Below are positions 49,375-59,115 of a DNA stretch of 64,000 bases, piece after piece; within the stretch, counting starts at the first letter, position 1; each line of letters opens with the position of its first letter. Origin of the DNA: Blastococcus tunisiensis (GTDB taxonomy: Bacteria; Actinomycetota; Actinomycetes; Mycobacteriales; Geodermatophilaceae); NCBI RefSeq assembly GCF_900112815.1, contig NZ_FOND01000005.1, positions 62,001 through 126,000 on the forward strand, in the 5' to 3' direction. The translations under genes were made by a program, and so were the position numbers. The notes beneath the pieces were generated by a model, which searched no databases, had not been told where the DNA came from, and worked only from the letters and a program-made list of their open reading frames with translations.

Positions 49375-51390
49375 ATGCCGTTCCCTTCAACGCCGAAGGA
49401 GCGCGACCGCCCCTGGGTCATGCGCACCTACGCCGGACACTCCTCGCCGGCCGAGTCCAACGCCCTGTACCGCCGCAATCTGGCGAAGGGGCAGACCGGC
49501 CTGTCGGTCGCCTTCGACCTGCCGACGCAGACCGGCTACGACCCGGACGACGAGCTCGCGGTCGGTGAGGTCGGCAAGGTCGGCGTGCCGGTCACCCACA
49601 TCGGCGACATGCGCGCCCTCTTCGACGGCATCCCGCTCGACGAGATGAACACGTCGATGACGATCAACGCCACGGCGATGTGGCTGCTCGCGCTCTACCA
49701 GGCGGTGGCCGAGGAGCACGGCCACGACGTCAGCAAGCTCGCCGGGACGACGCAGAACGACATCATCAAGGAGTACCTGTCGCGGGGGACGTACGTCTTC
49801 CCGCCGGCCCCGTCGATGCGGCTGATCACGGACATGGTCGCCTACACGGTGACGACGATGCCGAAGTGGAACCCGATCAACATCTGCAGCTACCACCTGC
49901 AGGAGGCCGGGGCGACACCGGAGCAGGAGATCGCCTACGCGATCGGCACCGCCATCGCCGTCCTCGACTCGGTGCGTGACTCGGGGCAGGTCCCGCAGGA
50001 GAAGTTCGGCGAGGTCGTCGCCCGGATCTCCTTCTTCGTCAACGCGGGCGTCCGCTTCGTCGAGGAGATGTGCAAGATGCGCGCCTTCACCCAGCTCTGG
50101 GACGAGCTGACGGAGGAACGCTACGGCGTGCAGGACCCCAAGCACCGCCGCTTCCGCTACGGCGTGCAGGTCAACTCGCTGGGGCTGACCGAGGCGCAGC
50201 CGGAGAACAACGTCCAGCGGATCGTGCTGGAGATGCTCGCCGTCACGCTGTCCCGCGACTCCCGCGCCCGCGCGGTGCAGTTGCCGGCCTGGAACGAGGC
50301 GCTCGGCCTGCCCCGGCCGTGGGACCAGCAGTGGTCGCTGCGGCTCCAGCAGGTGCTGGCCTACGAGACCGACCTGCTCGAGTACGAGGACCTGTTCACC
50401 GGCTCGGTCGTCGTCGAGAAGAAGGTCGCCGAGCTGGTCGAGGGCGCCAAGGCGGAGATGGCCCGCGTCGAGGAGCTGGGCGGCGCCGTCGCGGCGGTCG
50501 AGTCCGGCTACATGAAGAGCGCGATGGTCGGCTCGCTGGCCGAGCGCCGGCGCCGGATCGAGAGCGGCGAGGACGTCGTCGTCGGCGTGAACAGGTTCGA
50601 GACCACCGAGCCCAACCCGCTCACCGCCGACCTCGACACGGCCATCATGACGGTCGACCCGGCCGTGGAGGCCTCCGCCCAGGAGGCGGTGCAGAAGTGG
50701 CGCGCCGAGCGCGACCAGGCCGCCGCCGACGCGGCGCTCGACGCCCTGCGTGCGGCGGCTGCCTCCGAGGTGAACCTGATGGCCGCCACCCTCGACTGCG
50801 CCCGCGCGGGCGTGACGACGGGGGAGTGGGCCGGGGTGCTGCGCGAGGTGTTCGGCGAGTACCGGGCGCCGACCGGGGTCGCGGCCGCGACCGGTGGTGG
50901 CGAGGCCGACGACACCCTGCGCGAGATCCGGGAGCGGGTCCGTGCCACGGGCGAGGAGCTCGGCGGGCGGCTGCGGTTCCTGGTCGGCAAGCCGGGCCTG
51001 GACGGGCACTCCAACGGTGCCGAGCAGATCGCCGTCCGGGCCCGCGACGCCGGCTTCGAGGTCGTCTACCAGGGCATCCGGCTCACCCCGGCGCAGATCG
51101 TGTCCGCGGCGGTCGAGGAGGACGTGCACGTGGTCGGCCTGTCGGTGCTCTCCGGATCCCATCTCCAGGTCGTCCCCAGCGTGCTGCAGGGCCTCAAGGA
51201 CGCCGGGCTCGACGACGTCCCGGTGGTCGTCGGCGGGATCATCCCCGACAGCGACGCCCGGCGGCTGCGCGAGCAGGGCGTCGCTCGCGTCTTCACGCCC
51301 AAGGACTTCGGGCTCACCGAGATCATGGGCGCCGTCGTCGACGTCATCCGAGATGCGAACGGCCTGCAGAAGGTGCCGGCTCCGGCCTGA
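49375..51390 (+). CDS. meaA: Protein MeaA, ethylmalonyl-CoA mutase type
   Basis: A 671-aa adenosylcobalamin-dependent acyl-CoA mutase of the single-chain MeaA type. The N-terminal TIM barrel has FDLPTQTGYDPD, NTSMTINATAMWLL and AGTTQNDIIKEY. The C-terminal B12 domain (about residues 535-665) carries DGHSNGAEQIA (D-x-H-x-x-G ligand His) and GLSVLSGSH. It likely converts ethylmalonyl-CoA to methylsuccinyl-CoA, following Ccr. The ATG 49375 is just downstream of a -10 and operator-like palindrome. Confidence 0.92.
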   Translation: MPFPSTPKERDRPWVMRTYAGHSSPAESNALYRRNLAKGQTGLSVAFDLPTQTGYDPDDELAVGEVGKVGVPVTHIGDMRALFDGIPLDEMNTSMTINATAMWLLALYQAVAEEHGHDVSKLAGTTQNDIIKEYLSRGTYVFPPAPSMRLITDMVAYTVTTMPKWNPINICSYHLQEAGATPEQEIAYAIGTAIAVLDSVRDSGQVPQEKFGEVVARISFFVNAGVRFVEEMCKMRAFTQLWDELTEERYGVQDPKHRRFRYGVQVNSLGLTEAQPENNVQRIVLEMLAVTLSRDSRARAVQLPAWNEALGLPRPWDQQWSLRLQQVLAYETDLLEYEDLFTGSVVVEKKVAELVEGAKAEMARVEELGGAVAAVESGYMKSAMVGSLAERRRRIESGEDVVVGVNRFETTEPNPLTADLDTAIMTVDPAVEASAQEAVQKWRAERDQAAADAALDALRAAAASEVNLMAATLDCARAGVTTGEWAGVLREVFGEYRAPTGVAAATGGGEADDTLREIRERVRATGEELGGRLRFLVGKPGLDGHSNGAEQIAVRARDAGFEVVYQGIRLTPAQIVSAAVEEDVHVVGLSVLSGSHLQVVPSVLQGLKDAGLDDVPVVVGGIIPDSDARRLREQGVARVFTPKDFGLTEIMGAVVDVIRDANGLQKVPAPA

Positions 51391-51396
51391 GGCGGC

Positions 51397-51402
51397 TAGC
51401 GT
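51397..51402 (+). promoter_or_regulatory. -10 element of the enoyl-CoA hydratase gene
   Basis: TAGCGT sits 6 nt before the ATG at 51409, giving a possible leaderless transcript separate from meaA read-through. Confidence 0.45.
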
Positions 51403-51408
51403 CGGGGC

Positions 51409-52191
51409 ATGGCTGACGGTGCACCCAGGGTCGAACGCGACGGCATGGACGGCGAGGGCGTCGTCCGCATCACCATGGTGCGGGCGGCCCGCCGCAACGC
51501 GCTGTCCCGGGAGCACCTGACCCAGCTGCTGGACGCCGTCACGGAGGTCGGCGACAGCGACGCCACCGGCATCGTGCTGGCAGCCGAGGGTCCGGTGTTC
51601 AGCGCCGGGCACGACTTCGCCGACGTGGCCGGGAAGCCGGTGGCCGAGGTGCGCAGCCTGCTGCGGCTGTGCACCGAGCTGATGCAGACCATCCAGGACG
51701 TGCCGCAGGTCGTCGTGGCGCGGGTGCACGCACTGGCGACGGCCGCCGGGTGCCAGCTGGTCGCCTCCTGCGATCTCGCCGTCGCCGCGGAATCGGCCGG
51801 CTTCGCCGCCCCCGGCGGGAAGGGCGGCTGGTTCTGCCACACCCCGATGGTGGCCATCGCCCGGAACGTCGGGCGCAAGCGGGCCATGGAGCTGGCGCTG
51901 ACCGGGGACGTCATCGATGCCCGCACCGCGCTGGACTGGGGACTGGTCAACCGGGTGGTGCCCGACGCCGAACTGGACGCGGAGGTCGCCGACCTCATGT
52001 CCCGGGCCACCCGCGGTTCCCGGGCGAGCAAGGCCTGGGGGAAGCAGACGATGTACGCCCAGCTGGATCGTCCCGAGCGGGACGCGTACGCCACGGCGGT
52101 CGAGGTGATGGCCGCGGCGAGCCAGCTCGACGGCGCGCGCGAAGGGATGAGCGCGTTCCTGGAGAAGCGCCGGCCCGTCTGGACCGATTGA
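51409..52191 (+). CDS. Enoyl-CoA hydratase/isomerase family protein
   Basis: A 260-aa crotonase-fold protein. The oxyanion-hole segment is FSAGHDFADVAG and the second loop is ATAAGCQLVASCDLAVAAESAGF. At the usual catalytic Glu positions it has GKGGWFCHTP, like echA variants annotated as ECHDC3-type hydratases, so its reaction is less certain than its fold. It follows meaA by 18 bp and may supply crotonyl-CoA chemistry to the pathway. Confidence 0.88.
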   Translation: MADGAPRVERDGMDGEGVVRITMVRAARRNALSREHLTQLLDAVTEVGDSDATGIVLAAEGPVFSAGHDFADVAGKPVAEVRSLLRLCTELMQTIQDVPQVVVARVHALATAAGCQLVASCDLAVAAESAGFAAPGGKGGWFCHTPMVAIARNVGRKRAMELALTGDVIDARTALDWGLVNRVVPDAELDAEVADLMSRATRGSRASKAWGKQTMYAQLDRPERDAYATAVEVMAAASQLDGAREGMSAFLEKRRPVWTD

Positions 52192-52247
52192 GGACCCCCG
52201 TTCCCCCCACCGCTCACAGGCTCGCGGCGGGACCCTGAACGGGGGCC
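52191..52247 (+). repeat. 3'-end stem-loop element, copy 6
   Basis: It begins within the hydratase stop codon region (AGGACCCCCGTTC) and closes with GAACGGGGGCC. The inner stem pairs CCACCGC with GCGGCGG. Remaining bases to 52428 hold no ORF I can support. Confidence 0.7.
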
Positions 52248-52428
52248 TGGGTGACTCCGCGCACATGGGGGATGACTGCTGCCCCTCGCGGCATTGACCC
52301 TGCCGTGCAGAACCTGTGGGGCCTCACGCAGCGGCGTGCCCTGGACCTCGGACGGCGGACGACCACCGGCTGTTGACGCCGGCCGCGCCCGTCCTCCTCC
52401 GTCCGTTCCCCGAAAGGCCCTCCGTCCC

Positions 52429-53781
52429 GTGCTCTCCCGTCTCCGCCGCGTGCCGTTCGCGGCACAGGTCCTCTTCGCCCTCGTCGTCGGCGTCGCCCTC
52501 GGCTTCGTCGCCCGCGAGATGGGCACCGTCGCCGACGGCTCGCCCAACTGGCTCACCAGCACGCTGCAGACGATCGGCGGCACGTTCGTCACGCTGCTGA
52601 AGGCGCTGGTGCCGCCGCTGATCGTCACCGCCGTGATCGTCAGCATCGCCAACCTCAAGCAGGTCTCGAACGCCGCCCGCCTCGCGGGTCAGACCCTCCT
52701 GTGGTTCGCGATCACCGCGCTGATCGCCGTCGCGATCGGCATCGGCCTCGGCCTGCTCACCGAGCCCGGCCGCAACAGCTCGGTCGACGCCGCCGCGCAG
52801 ACCGAGCCCGGCACCACGGGCTCGTGGTTCGGCTTCCTCGAGGGGCTGGTGCCGCAGAACATCCTCGGCCTGCAGGGCTCGGCCGAGGGCGCGCTCTCCT
52901 TCGACGTGCTGCAGCTGATCGTCATCGCGGTGGCCATCGGCATCGCCGCCCTGAAGGTCGGCGATGCGGCGGAGCCGTTCCTCGGGTTCGTCCGCTCGGC
53001 GCTGGCGATCGTCCAGAAGGTGCTGTGGTGGGTCATCCTGCTCGCGCCGCTGGGCACCGTCGGCCTGATCGGCAACGCGGTCGCCAGCTACGGCTGGGAG
53101 TCGCTGGGTTCGCTCGGGGTCTTCGCCGGTGCGGTGTACGCCGGGCTCGCCCTCGTGCTGTTCGTCGTCTACCCGGTGCTCCTGCGCCTGCACGGGCTCT
53201 CGCCGCTGCGGTACTTCGCGGGCGCCTGGCCGGCGATCCAGCTGGCCTTCGTGTCCCGGTCCTCCATCGGCACGCTCCCGGTCACCGAGCGGGTCACCGA
53301 GCAGAACCTGGGCGTCCCGCGGTCCTACGCCTCCTTCGCGGTCCCGCTCGGTGCGACGACCAAGATGGACGGCTGCGCGGCGATCTACCCGGCGCTGGCG
53401 GCGATCTTCGTGGCGCAGTTCTTCGGCGTCGACCTGGCGCTCACCGACTACCTGCTGATCGTCCTGGTCTCGGTCATCGGCTCGGCGGCCACCGCCGGGA
53501 CGACGGGTGCGGTGGTCATGCTGACCCTGACGCTGTCGACGCTGGGCCTCCCGCTGGCCGGCGTCGGCCTGCTGCTGGCCGTCGACCCCATCCTCGACAT
53601 GGGCCGCACCGCGGTGAACGTGGCCGGCCAGGCCCTCGTGCCGACCATCGTGGCCAAGCGGGAGGGGATCCTGGACGTCGACCGGTACCGGTCCACGTCC
53701 ACCATCGACCCGCTGGCCCCGGTCGAGGAGCGCGACGGCGTCGACACCGACCTGCGGCGCCCCGAGCCCGCGACGGTCTGA
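52429..53781 (+). CDS. Dicarboxylate/amino acid:cation symporter (DAACS)
   Basis: A 450-aa membrane carrier of the glutamate/C4-dicarboxylate family with eight helices and two hairpins. The substrate/Na+ motifs are [11 protein letters not shown] (serine-rich HP1), [10 protein letters not shown] and [13 protein letters not shown]. The start is GTG 52429 ([13 protein letters not shown]) with AAAGG 11 nt upstream. It may import succinate, malate or aspartate. It stands alone, convergent with the lipoprotein gene. Confidence 0.93.
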   Translation: MLSRLRRVPFAAQVLFALVVGVALGFVAREMGTVADGSPNWLTSTLQTIGGTFVTLLKALVPPLIVTAVIVSIANLKQVSNAARLAGQTLLWFAITALIAVAIGIGLGLLTEPGRNSSVDAAAQTEPGTTGSWFGFLEGLVPQNILGLQGSAEGALSFDVLQLIVIAVAIGIAALKVGDAAEPFLGFVRSALAIVQKVLWWVILLAPLGTVGLIGNAVASYGWESLGSLGVFAGAVYAGLALVLFVVYPVLLRLHGLSPLRYFAGAWPAIQLAFVSRSSIGTLPVTERVTEQNLGVPRSYASFAVPLGATTKMDGCAAIYPALAAIFVAQFFGVDLALTDYLLIVLVSVIGSAATAGTTGAVVMLTLTLSTLGLPLAGVGLLLAVDPILDMGRTAVNVAGQALVPTIVAKREGILDVDRYRSTSTIDPLAPVEERDGVDTDLRRPEPATV

Positions 53782-53796
53782 GCGGACCGAACGACG

Positions 53797-53830
53797 ACGG
53801 CCCGGTCCTCCCTGCGGAGGTCCGGGCCGT
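53797..53830. terminator. Bidirectional hairpin between symporter and lipoprotein genes
   Basis: ACGGCCCGGTCCTCC pairs with GGAGGTCCGGGCCGT, a 15-bp stem with one mismatch and a 4-nt loop, between two convergent stops. Confidence 0.75.
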
Positions 53831-53833
53831 TCG

Positions 53834-54718
53834 TCACTCGAGGAGGTCGGCGCAGCCGGTCTCGTCGGGCAGCAGCGGCCGGAAGGACACCGACCAGCGC
53901 ATGCCGTCGCTGGTGACCCACGGGGTGGCCGCGTTGCCCTCGCGGGCGGCCGCGAGCAGGGCCTGCGCCTCGGCGCCCGTGGCGGTCACGCAGCTGACGT
54001 CGCCGAGGCCGCCGACCGGCTCGCCCGGCAGCTCGGGGCCGGGCCAGGGCAGCTCCGGCTGCGTCAGGCCGTCCTCCGGATCCACCCAGGGAGACACGAC
54101 GGCGGCGACCGCCTCGGGCTCGTAGGGCTCCGACGCCCTGCCGGGGTCGGTCACCGAGGCCAGGAACTCGCTGAGCTCCGCGCGGGCCGCGGCCTGCTCC
54201 GCGGTGATCCCGGCGCCGGCCGCATCGGCGGCTCCGGGCAGGCCGGCCGACATCCCGAGGGCGTAGATCTCGCGCACGTGGGTGTCGGTGGCGGTGACGA
54301 GCGTGAACCGGGTCGAGGGGGCGTCGGCGACCGGCGGACTGCCCAGGTCGCCGTCCTCGCCGACGCCGGCGGCCAGCGCCCGGTCGACGAGGTCCTGGAC
54401 CTGCGCCGGACCGATCTCGGCCACCTGGACGTTGGGCAGGGCGGGGCCCGGGTAGATCGCCGGCACCGGGCCCTCGGTGATCACCCGGCCGTCGGCGTAC
54501 ACGCTGACCAGCGGCAGCCGCGCGGCCAGCATCGACGGCGTCACGTACCCGCCGGTGTGCTCGACCCGGAGCACCAGGCCCTCGGTCGCCGCGACGTCGG
54601 ACGACGGGGCCGCGGTGGACGACGGTGCCGCCGAGGGGCTCCCGACGCCGGGGCTCTCGGCGCACGCCGACAGGGCCAGGACCAGGGCCAGGGCCGCGGC
54701 GGGCCTCGTCGCTCGCAT
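53834..54718 (-). CDS. Putative lipoprotein
   Basis: A 294-aa secreted lipoprotein. The signal peptide [19 protein letters not shown] ends in a lipobox (LSAC, Cys19), followed by a Ser/Ala/Pro linker ([16 protein letters not shown]) and a soluble domain with [26 protein letters not shown] and two cysteines that may bond. No known enzymatic motif. I chose ATG 54718, which has GGAG 9 nt upstream; ATG 54727 is too close to it. Confidence 0.85.
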   Translation of the reverse strand: MRATRPAAALALVLALSACAESPGVGSPSAAPSSTAAPSSDVAATEGLVLRVEHTGGYVTPSMLAARLPLVSVYADGRVITEGPVPAIYPGPALPNVQVAEIGPAQVQDLVDRALAAGVGEDGDLGSPPVADAPSTRFTLVTATDTHVREIYALGMSAGLPGAADAAGAGITAEQAAARAELSEFLASVTDPGRASEPYEPEAVAAVVSPWVDPEDGLTQPELPWPGPELPGEPVGGLGDVSCVTATGAEAQALLAAAREGNAATPWVTSDGMRWSVSFRPLLPDETGCADLLE

Positions 54719-54771
54719 GATCGTCATCTCCTGACGACGACGGGGCGGCGGCGAGGGTTCCCGCGCCCGGT

Positions 54772-54777
54772 AGCGTC
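54772..54777 (+). promoter_or_regulatory. -10 element of nucS
   Basis: TAGCGT ends 7 nt before the nucS GTG at 54785; leaderless start probable. Confidence 0.5.
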
Positions 54778-54784
54778 GGCGCCC

Positions 54785-55456
54785 GTGCGTCTGGTCATCG
54801 CCCGCTGCTCCGTCGATTACATCGGGCGGCTCACCGCCCACCTGCCCATGGCGACCCGCCTGCTGCTGGTGAAGGCCGACGGCTCGGTCTCGATCCACGC
54901 CGACGACCGCGCCTACAAGCCGCTGAACTGGATGACGCCGCCGTGCCGGCTCGAGGACGAGCTGGCCGACGGGTCGGGCACGTGGACGGTGACGAACAAG
55001 GCCGGCGAGCAGCTGATCATCACGATCGAGGCCGTGGAGCACGACCACTCCCACGATCTCGGCGTCGACCCGGGCCTGCAGAAGGACGGCGTCGAGGCCG
55101 AGCTGCAGCGCCTGCTCGCCCTCCACGTGGAGACCTTCGGGGCCGGCTGGTCGCTGGTGCGCCGCGAGTACCCGACGGCGATCGGACCGGTCGACCTGCT
55201 GTGCCGCGATGCCTCGGGCACCACTGTCGCCGTGGAGATCAAGCGGCGCGGCGAGATCGACGGTGTCGAGCAGCTGACCCGCTACCTGGAGCTGCTCAAC
55301 CGCGACCCGCTCCTCGCGCCGGTCAAGGGCGTGTTCGCCGCGCAGGAGATCAAGCCGCAGGCGCGGGTGCTCGCCGCCGATCGCGGCATCGACTGCCTGA
55401 CCGTCGACTACGCCGTCCTCAAGGGCACCGACGACCCCACCCAGCGGCTGTTCTGA
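54785..55456 (+). CDS. nucS: Endonuclease NucS (EndoMS), mismatch-specific
   Basis: A 223-aa mismatch endonuclease that replaces MutSL in actinobacteria. The N-terminal DNA-binding domain begins [20 protein letters not shown]; the RecB-like C-terminal nuclease domain has GPVDLLCRD (metal Asp) and [17 protein letters not shown] (catalytic E-x-K and Gln). The C-terminus PTQRLF is consistent with the sliding-clamp-binding tail known for the family. It lies next to the MeaA/Ccr block as Rv1321 lies near the epimerase gene in M. tuberculosis. Confidence 0.95.
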   Translation: MRLVIARCSVDYIGRLTAHLPMATRLLLVKADGSVSIHADDRAYKPLNWMTPPCRLEDELADGSGTWTVTNKAGEQLIITIEAVEHDHSHDLGVDPGLQKDGVEAELQRLLALHVETFGAGWSLVRREYPTAIGPVDLLCRDASGTTVAVEIKRRGEIDGVEQLTRYLELLNRDPLLAPVKGVFAAQEIKPQARVLAADRGIDCLTVDYAVLKGTDDPTQRLF

Positions 55457-55516
55457 GTGCAGACCCCGTCCGCCCGCGAGCCGGGGGGGACCAGCCGCTC
55501 GGCCGGGCCGGGCGAA

Positions 55517-55532
55517 GTTACCGGGCGGTAGC
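55517..55532. promoter_or_regulatory. Palindromic operator upstream of the 3-hydroxyacyl-CoA dehydrogenase gene
   Basis: GTTACCGGGCGGTAGC shares the GTTACC/GGTA-C arms and 4-nt centre with the sites before meaA and ccrA. It is 70 bp before the dehydrogenase start. Confidence 0.5.
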
Positions 55533-55602
55533 CCGGCGCGGCGGCGGCGGCCGGGGAGTGAGAGACTGCCCGCGATCACCGGTGGTGGGAGGAGATGAGC
55601 TC

Positions 55603-57384
55603 GTGGCCAGGGAACTGAACGAGGTCGGCGTCGTGGGGCTGGGCACCATGGGTGCCGGCATCGCCGAGGTGCTCGCACGGGCGGGCCTGTCGGTCACCGC
55701 CGTCGAGATCAGCGAGGACGCGGTCGCCCGTGGGCGCGGGCACGTCGAGCAGTCCACCGACCGCGCCGTGGCCCGCGGCAAGCTCGACCCCGCCGACCGG
55801 GACAGCATCTTCGAGCGCATCCGGTTCAGCGACTCGCTGGAGGACCTCGCGCAGGCCGAGCTGGTCATCGAGGCCATCCCCGAGCGCATGGAGCTCAAGG
55901 CCGACGTCTTCGCGAAGCTGGACAAGATCTGCCCGCCGGACACCATCCTGGCGACCAACACCTCCAGCCTCTCGGTCACCGAGCTGTCGGTCGTGACCGG
56001 CCGGCCGAGCAAGGTCATCGGGATGCACTTCTTCAACCCGGCGCCGGTCATGAAGCTGGTCGAGGTCGTGCAGACGGTCGTCACCGAGCCGTCGGTGGTG
56101 GAGGACGTCGAGGCGCTGGCCGAGCGGCTGGGCAAGGTCGACGTCACGATCGGCGACCGCGCCGGCTTCATCGCCAACGCGCTGCTGTTCGGCTACCTCA
56201 ACCACGCCGTCTCCATGTTCGAGAACCGCTACGCCAGCCGCGAGGACATCGACGCCGCCATGCGGCTGGGCTGCGGTCTGCCGATGGGCCCGCTGTCGCT
56301 GATGGACCTCATCGGCATCGACACCGCCTACGAGATCCTCGACACGATGTACAAGCAGTCGCGCAACCGGCTGCACGCCCCCAGCCCGATCATCAAGCAG
56401 ATGATGACCGCGGGGCTGCTGGGCCGGAAGGTCGGGCGCGGCTTCTACACCTACGCCGAGCCCGGCTCCGCCCAGGTCGTCGACGACGCGCGGACCCCGG
56501 CCGCCGGCGGCGCCGCGGAGGGCGCCCGCGACGTCCGGACGGTCGGCGTCGTGGGGTCCGGCACGATGGCCACCGGCATCATCGAGGTCGTCGCCAAGGG
56601 CGGCTACGACGTGCGCTTCGTCGCCCGCTCGCCCGAGAAGGTGGAGGGTGTCACGACGGCGCTCACCAAGTCGCTCGACAAGCAGGTGGTCCGCGGCCGG
56701 CTCGAGGAGGCGGCGAAGGACGAGATCCTGGCCCGCGTCAGCGGCACGACGTCGCTCGACGAGCTCGCCGACCGCGACCTGATCATCGAGGCCGTCGTGG
56801 AGTCGCTCCCGGTCAAGGAGGCGCTGTTCGCCAACCTCGGGGAGATCGCCAAGCCCGGCGCCGTGCTGGCCACCACCACCTCCAGCCTGCCGGTCATCGA
56901 GTGCGCCAAGGCCAGCGGCCGCCCCGCCGACGTCGTCGGCATGCACTTCTTCAACCCCGCACAGGTCATGAAGCTGGTCGAGGTGGTCAGCACCATCTCC
57001 ACCGCGCCCGACGTGGCCGCCACGGCACACGCGGTGAGCGCCCAGCTGGGGAAGCACGCGGTGTCCTGCACCGACCGGGCCGGCTTCATCGTCAACGCGC
57101 TGCTCTTCCCGTACCTGAACGACGCGGTGAAGATGCTCGAGGCGCACTACGCGACCGCGGACGACATCGACGCCGCGATGAAGGTCGGCTGCGGGTACCC
57201 GATGGGCCCGTTCGAGCTTCTGGACGTCGTGGGCCTCGACGTCTCGCTGGCGATCGAGAAGGAGCTCTACACCGAGTTCCGCGAGCCCGGCTTCGCCCCG
57301 GCACCGCTGCTCGAGCACCTGGTCACCGCCGGCTACCTGGGCCGCAAGTCCGGTCGCGGGTTCCGGGACTACGCCGGCCGCTGA
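55603..57384 (+). CDS. Tandem 3-hydroxyacyl-CoA dehydrogenase (3-hydroxybutyryl-CoA type)
   Basis: A 593-aa protein made of two complete 3-hydroxyacyl-CoA dehydrogenase units. Unit 1 (1-290): GLGTMGAG, EAIPE, NTSSLSV, GMHFFNP with the catalytic His, RAGFIANALL. Unit 2 (about 308-593): GSGTMATG, EAVVE, TTSSLPV, GMHFFNP, RAGFIVNALL. Both keep His and Asn, so both could be active. It interconverts acetoacetyl- and 3-hydroxybutyryl-CoA. Start GTG 55603 with GGAGGAG 8 nt upstream. Confidence 0.93.
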   Translation: MARELNEVGVVGLGTMGAGIAEVLARAGLSVTAVEISEDAVARGRGHVEQSTDRAVARGKLDPADRDSIFERIRFSDSLEDLAQAELVIEAIPERMELKADVFAKLDKICPPDTILATNTSSLSVTELSVVTGRPSKVIGMHFFNPAPVMKLVEVVQTVVTEPSVVEDVEALAERLGKVDVTIGDRAGFIANALLFGYLNHAVSMFENRYASREDIDAAMRLGCGLPMGPLSLMDLIGIDTAYEILDTMYKQSRNRLHAPSPIIKQMMTAGLLGRKVGRGFYTYAEPGSAQVVDDARTPAAGGAAEGARDVRTVGVVGSGTMATGIIEVVAKGGYDVRFVARSPEKVEGVTTALTKSLDKQVVRGRLEEAAKDEILARVSGTTSLDELADRDLIIEAVVESLPVKEALFANLGEIAKPGAVLATTTSSLPVIECAKASGRPADVVGMHFFNPAQVMKLVEVVSTISTAPDVAATAHAVSAQLGKHAVSCTDRAGFIVNALLFPYLNDAVKMLEAHYATADDIDAAMKVGCGYPMGPFELLDVVGLDVSLAIEKELYTEFREPGFAPAPLLEHLVTAGYLGRKSGRGFRDYAGR

Positions 57385-57387
57385 CCG

Positions 57388-57693
57388 GTGCCCCGTCGTC
57401 GGCCCCGGGCCGGGTCGAGGCCGTCGGGCCGTGAGCCGGCTCGCCGCGTCGATGCCGTCGAGGAGGCCGCGGACGGTGACTGGGTGGTCCGGCCGGTCAC
57501 CGGCGCCACCACGGGCAAGAGCTACCGGTGCCCCGGCTGCGACCAGGAGATCCGGGTCGGGACGCCGCACGTGGTGACGTGGGCGGCGTACCCGCGGGAC
57601 TCCGACCTCGACCCGTGGGACACCGAGTCGGCCGCCGACCTGCGCCGGCACTGGCACACCGCCTGCTGGCGGGCCCGCGACCGCCGTCGCTGA
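57388..57693 (+). CDS. Small zinc-ribbon-like protein
   Basis: A 101-aa basic protein. A Cys pair (YRCPGC) and a His/Cys pair (HWHTAC) 43 residues on look like a zinc site. Similar actinobacterial proteins are often labelled ATP/GTP-binding, without clear basis. The first 30 residues are Arg/Pro-rich and may not be real; the start GTG 57388 is 3 nt after the dehydrogenase stop. Function unknown. Confidence 0.7.
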   Translation: MPRRRPRAGSRPSGREPARRVDAVEEAADGDWVVRPVTGATTGKSYRCPGCDQEIRVGTPHVVTWAAYPRDSDLDPWDTESAADLRRHWHTACWRARDRRR

Positions 57694-57696
57694 CCG

Positions 57697-57747
57697 AGGA
57701 CCTCCTGCCGCCGCTCGCTCGCGGCGGGCCGTGCAGGAGGCCGTTCC
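57697..57747 (+). repeat. 3'-end stem-loop element, copy 7
   Basis: GAGGACCTCCTGC and GCAGGAGGCCGTTCC pair around an inner CCGCCGC/GCGGCGG stem. It lies between the convergent zinc-ribbon and sortase genes. Confidence 0.7.
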
Positions 57748-57753
57748 GTCCCG

Positions 57754-59115
57754 TCACCTGGCGAAGACGACGACGTTGTCGGTGTAGCTGCCGCGCGCGC
57801 GGTCGAAGGCGCCGCCGCAGGTGATCAGCCGCAGCTCGGCGCCCGGCGTCGGTGCGTAGACGTCGGTGGTGGGGAACGCGGCCTTGTCCGCGTGGACCAC
57901 TCGCGTGACGGTGAACCGGACGGTGCTGCCGTCGGCCCGTGCCACCTCGACCTCCGCCCCCGGCTCGACGTCCGCGAGCCCGGCGAAGGCGCCCGGTGCG
58001 CCGGCCCAGTCGACGTGTGCGGTGATCACCCCGGGCCCGGGCGCACCCGGTAGCGGCCCGTCGGCGTACCAGCCTGCGAGGGCGGCGTCCGCGGGCGGGA
58101 GCAGGGCACCGGAGCCGTCCAGGCCGGTCCCGACCAGTGCGACGTCGATGCCGAGCGAGGGCACGGTGAGTCGGGTCGGCGCCGCCGGATCCGCGGGCGC
58201 GTCGGCCGGCGGGACCGGCCGCCCGGCCGGTGCGGCGGTGGCCGGTGCGGGCACGCCCGCGCCCAGCGCCACGAGCGCGATGGTCGTGAGCAGCACCCGT
58301 CCCCGCCGGCCGGCCAGGCCCAGCGCGGCCCCGGCCAGCGGCAGCAGCACCGAGACCGTGGGCAGGGGGCCGGAGCCGGCCTCGACCGGACCGGTGGGCA
58401 CGACGGCCGGCCCGGCGGCGTCCACGACCGGCCGGACGACCAGGCCGCCGGCGGGATCGTCGAGCACCAGCAGCGTGACGACCGATCCGGCGGCGAACTC
58501 GACGGGCACCGCCGTCCGTGCGTCGCCGACCACGAGCGATGCGGGACCGGACGGCACCACCCGCGCCTGGCCACCGGCCCCGAACGGCAGCGCCGTGGCC
58601 AGCGACGGCCCGCCGCGGACGGCCACGTCCAGCGTCCCCGCCTCCGCGGCCGCGGCGACGACCCGCACCCGCGCCGACCCGGCCGGGGGAGCGGAGAGGT
58701 CGTCGGTCAGCGTGTGCAGGGCGAGGTCGGCGAACCGGCCGTCCAGGGTCACGGTCCGGGCGGCACCCGCCGGCAGCTCGACGCGCGTGGAGAGGACCGG
58801 CGCGGTGCCGGTGTCGGCACCGGCCGGCCGCAAGCTCACGGCGTAGCTGCCCGGAGCGAGATCGGCGAACCGGCTCAGCTCGCCGTACCCCAGCCCCGCG
58901 GCGAGGTCGGGGCCCGGATCGGTCACCGTCCCCCGGTCACCGGGCGGGAGCGGAGCGACGGCGACGTCGACGGCGGGCGTGTCGGGGGAGAGGTGGGCGA
59001 CCCGGAGCCTGCCCGTCTCGTCGGCGATCGCGGTCGGTACCCCGAGAGAGCAGAGGACCGCCACCAGCAGGACGACGAGCAGCCCCCGCCGGCGCCGGGA
59101 GTGGTGCTCCGTCAG
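57754..59115 (-). CDS. DUF4397-class F sortase protein (CTG start likely)
   Basis: A 453-aa exported protein. The N-terminus has a basic stretch (HHSRRRRG) and hydrophobic signal (LLVVLLVAVLCSLGV). DUF4397-type sequence follows (RLRVAHLSPDTPAVDVAV; RVRVVAAAAEAGTLDV), a transmembrane stretch near 270-295, then a class F sortase domain with HVDWAG (His), ITCGGAF (nucleophile Cys) and RARGSYTDN (Arg). Only a CTG at 59115, overlapping the upstream stop as CTGA, gives a complete signal peptide. Confidence 0.85.
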   Translation of the reverse strand: MTEHHSRRRRGLLVVLLVAVLCSLGVPTAIADETGRLRVAHLSPDTPAVDVAVAPLPPGDRGTVTDPGPDLAAGLGYGELSRFADLAPGSYAVSLRPAGADTGTAPVLSTRVELPAGAARTVTLDGRFADLALHTLTDDLSAPPAGSARVRVVAAAAEAGTLDVAVRGGPSLATALPFGAGGQARVVPSGPASLVVGDARTAVPVEFAAGSVVTLLVLDDPAGGLVVRPVVDAAGPAVVPTGPVEAGSGPLPTVSVLLPLAGAALGLAGRRGRVLLTTIALVALGAGVPAPATAAPAGRPVPPADAPADPAAPTRLTVPSLGIDVALVGTGLDGSGALLPPADAALAGWYADGPLPGAPGPGVITAHVDWAGAPGAFAGLADVEPGAEVEVARADGSTVRFTVTRVVHADKAAFPTTDVYAPTPGAELRLITCGGAFDRARGSYTDNVVVFAR

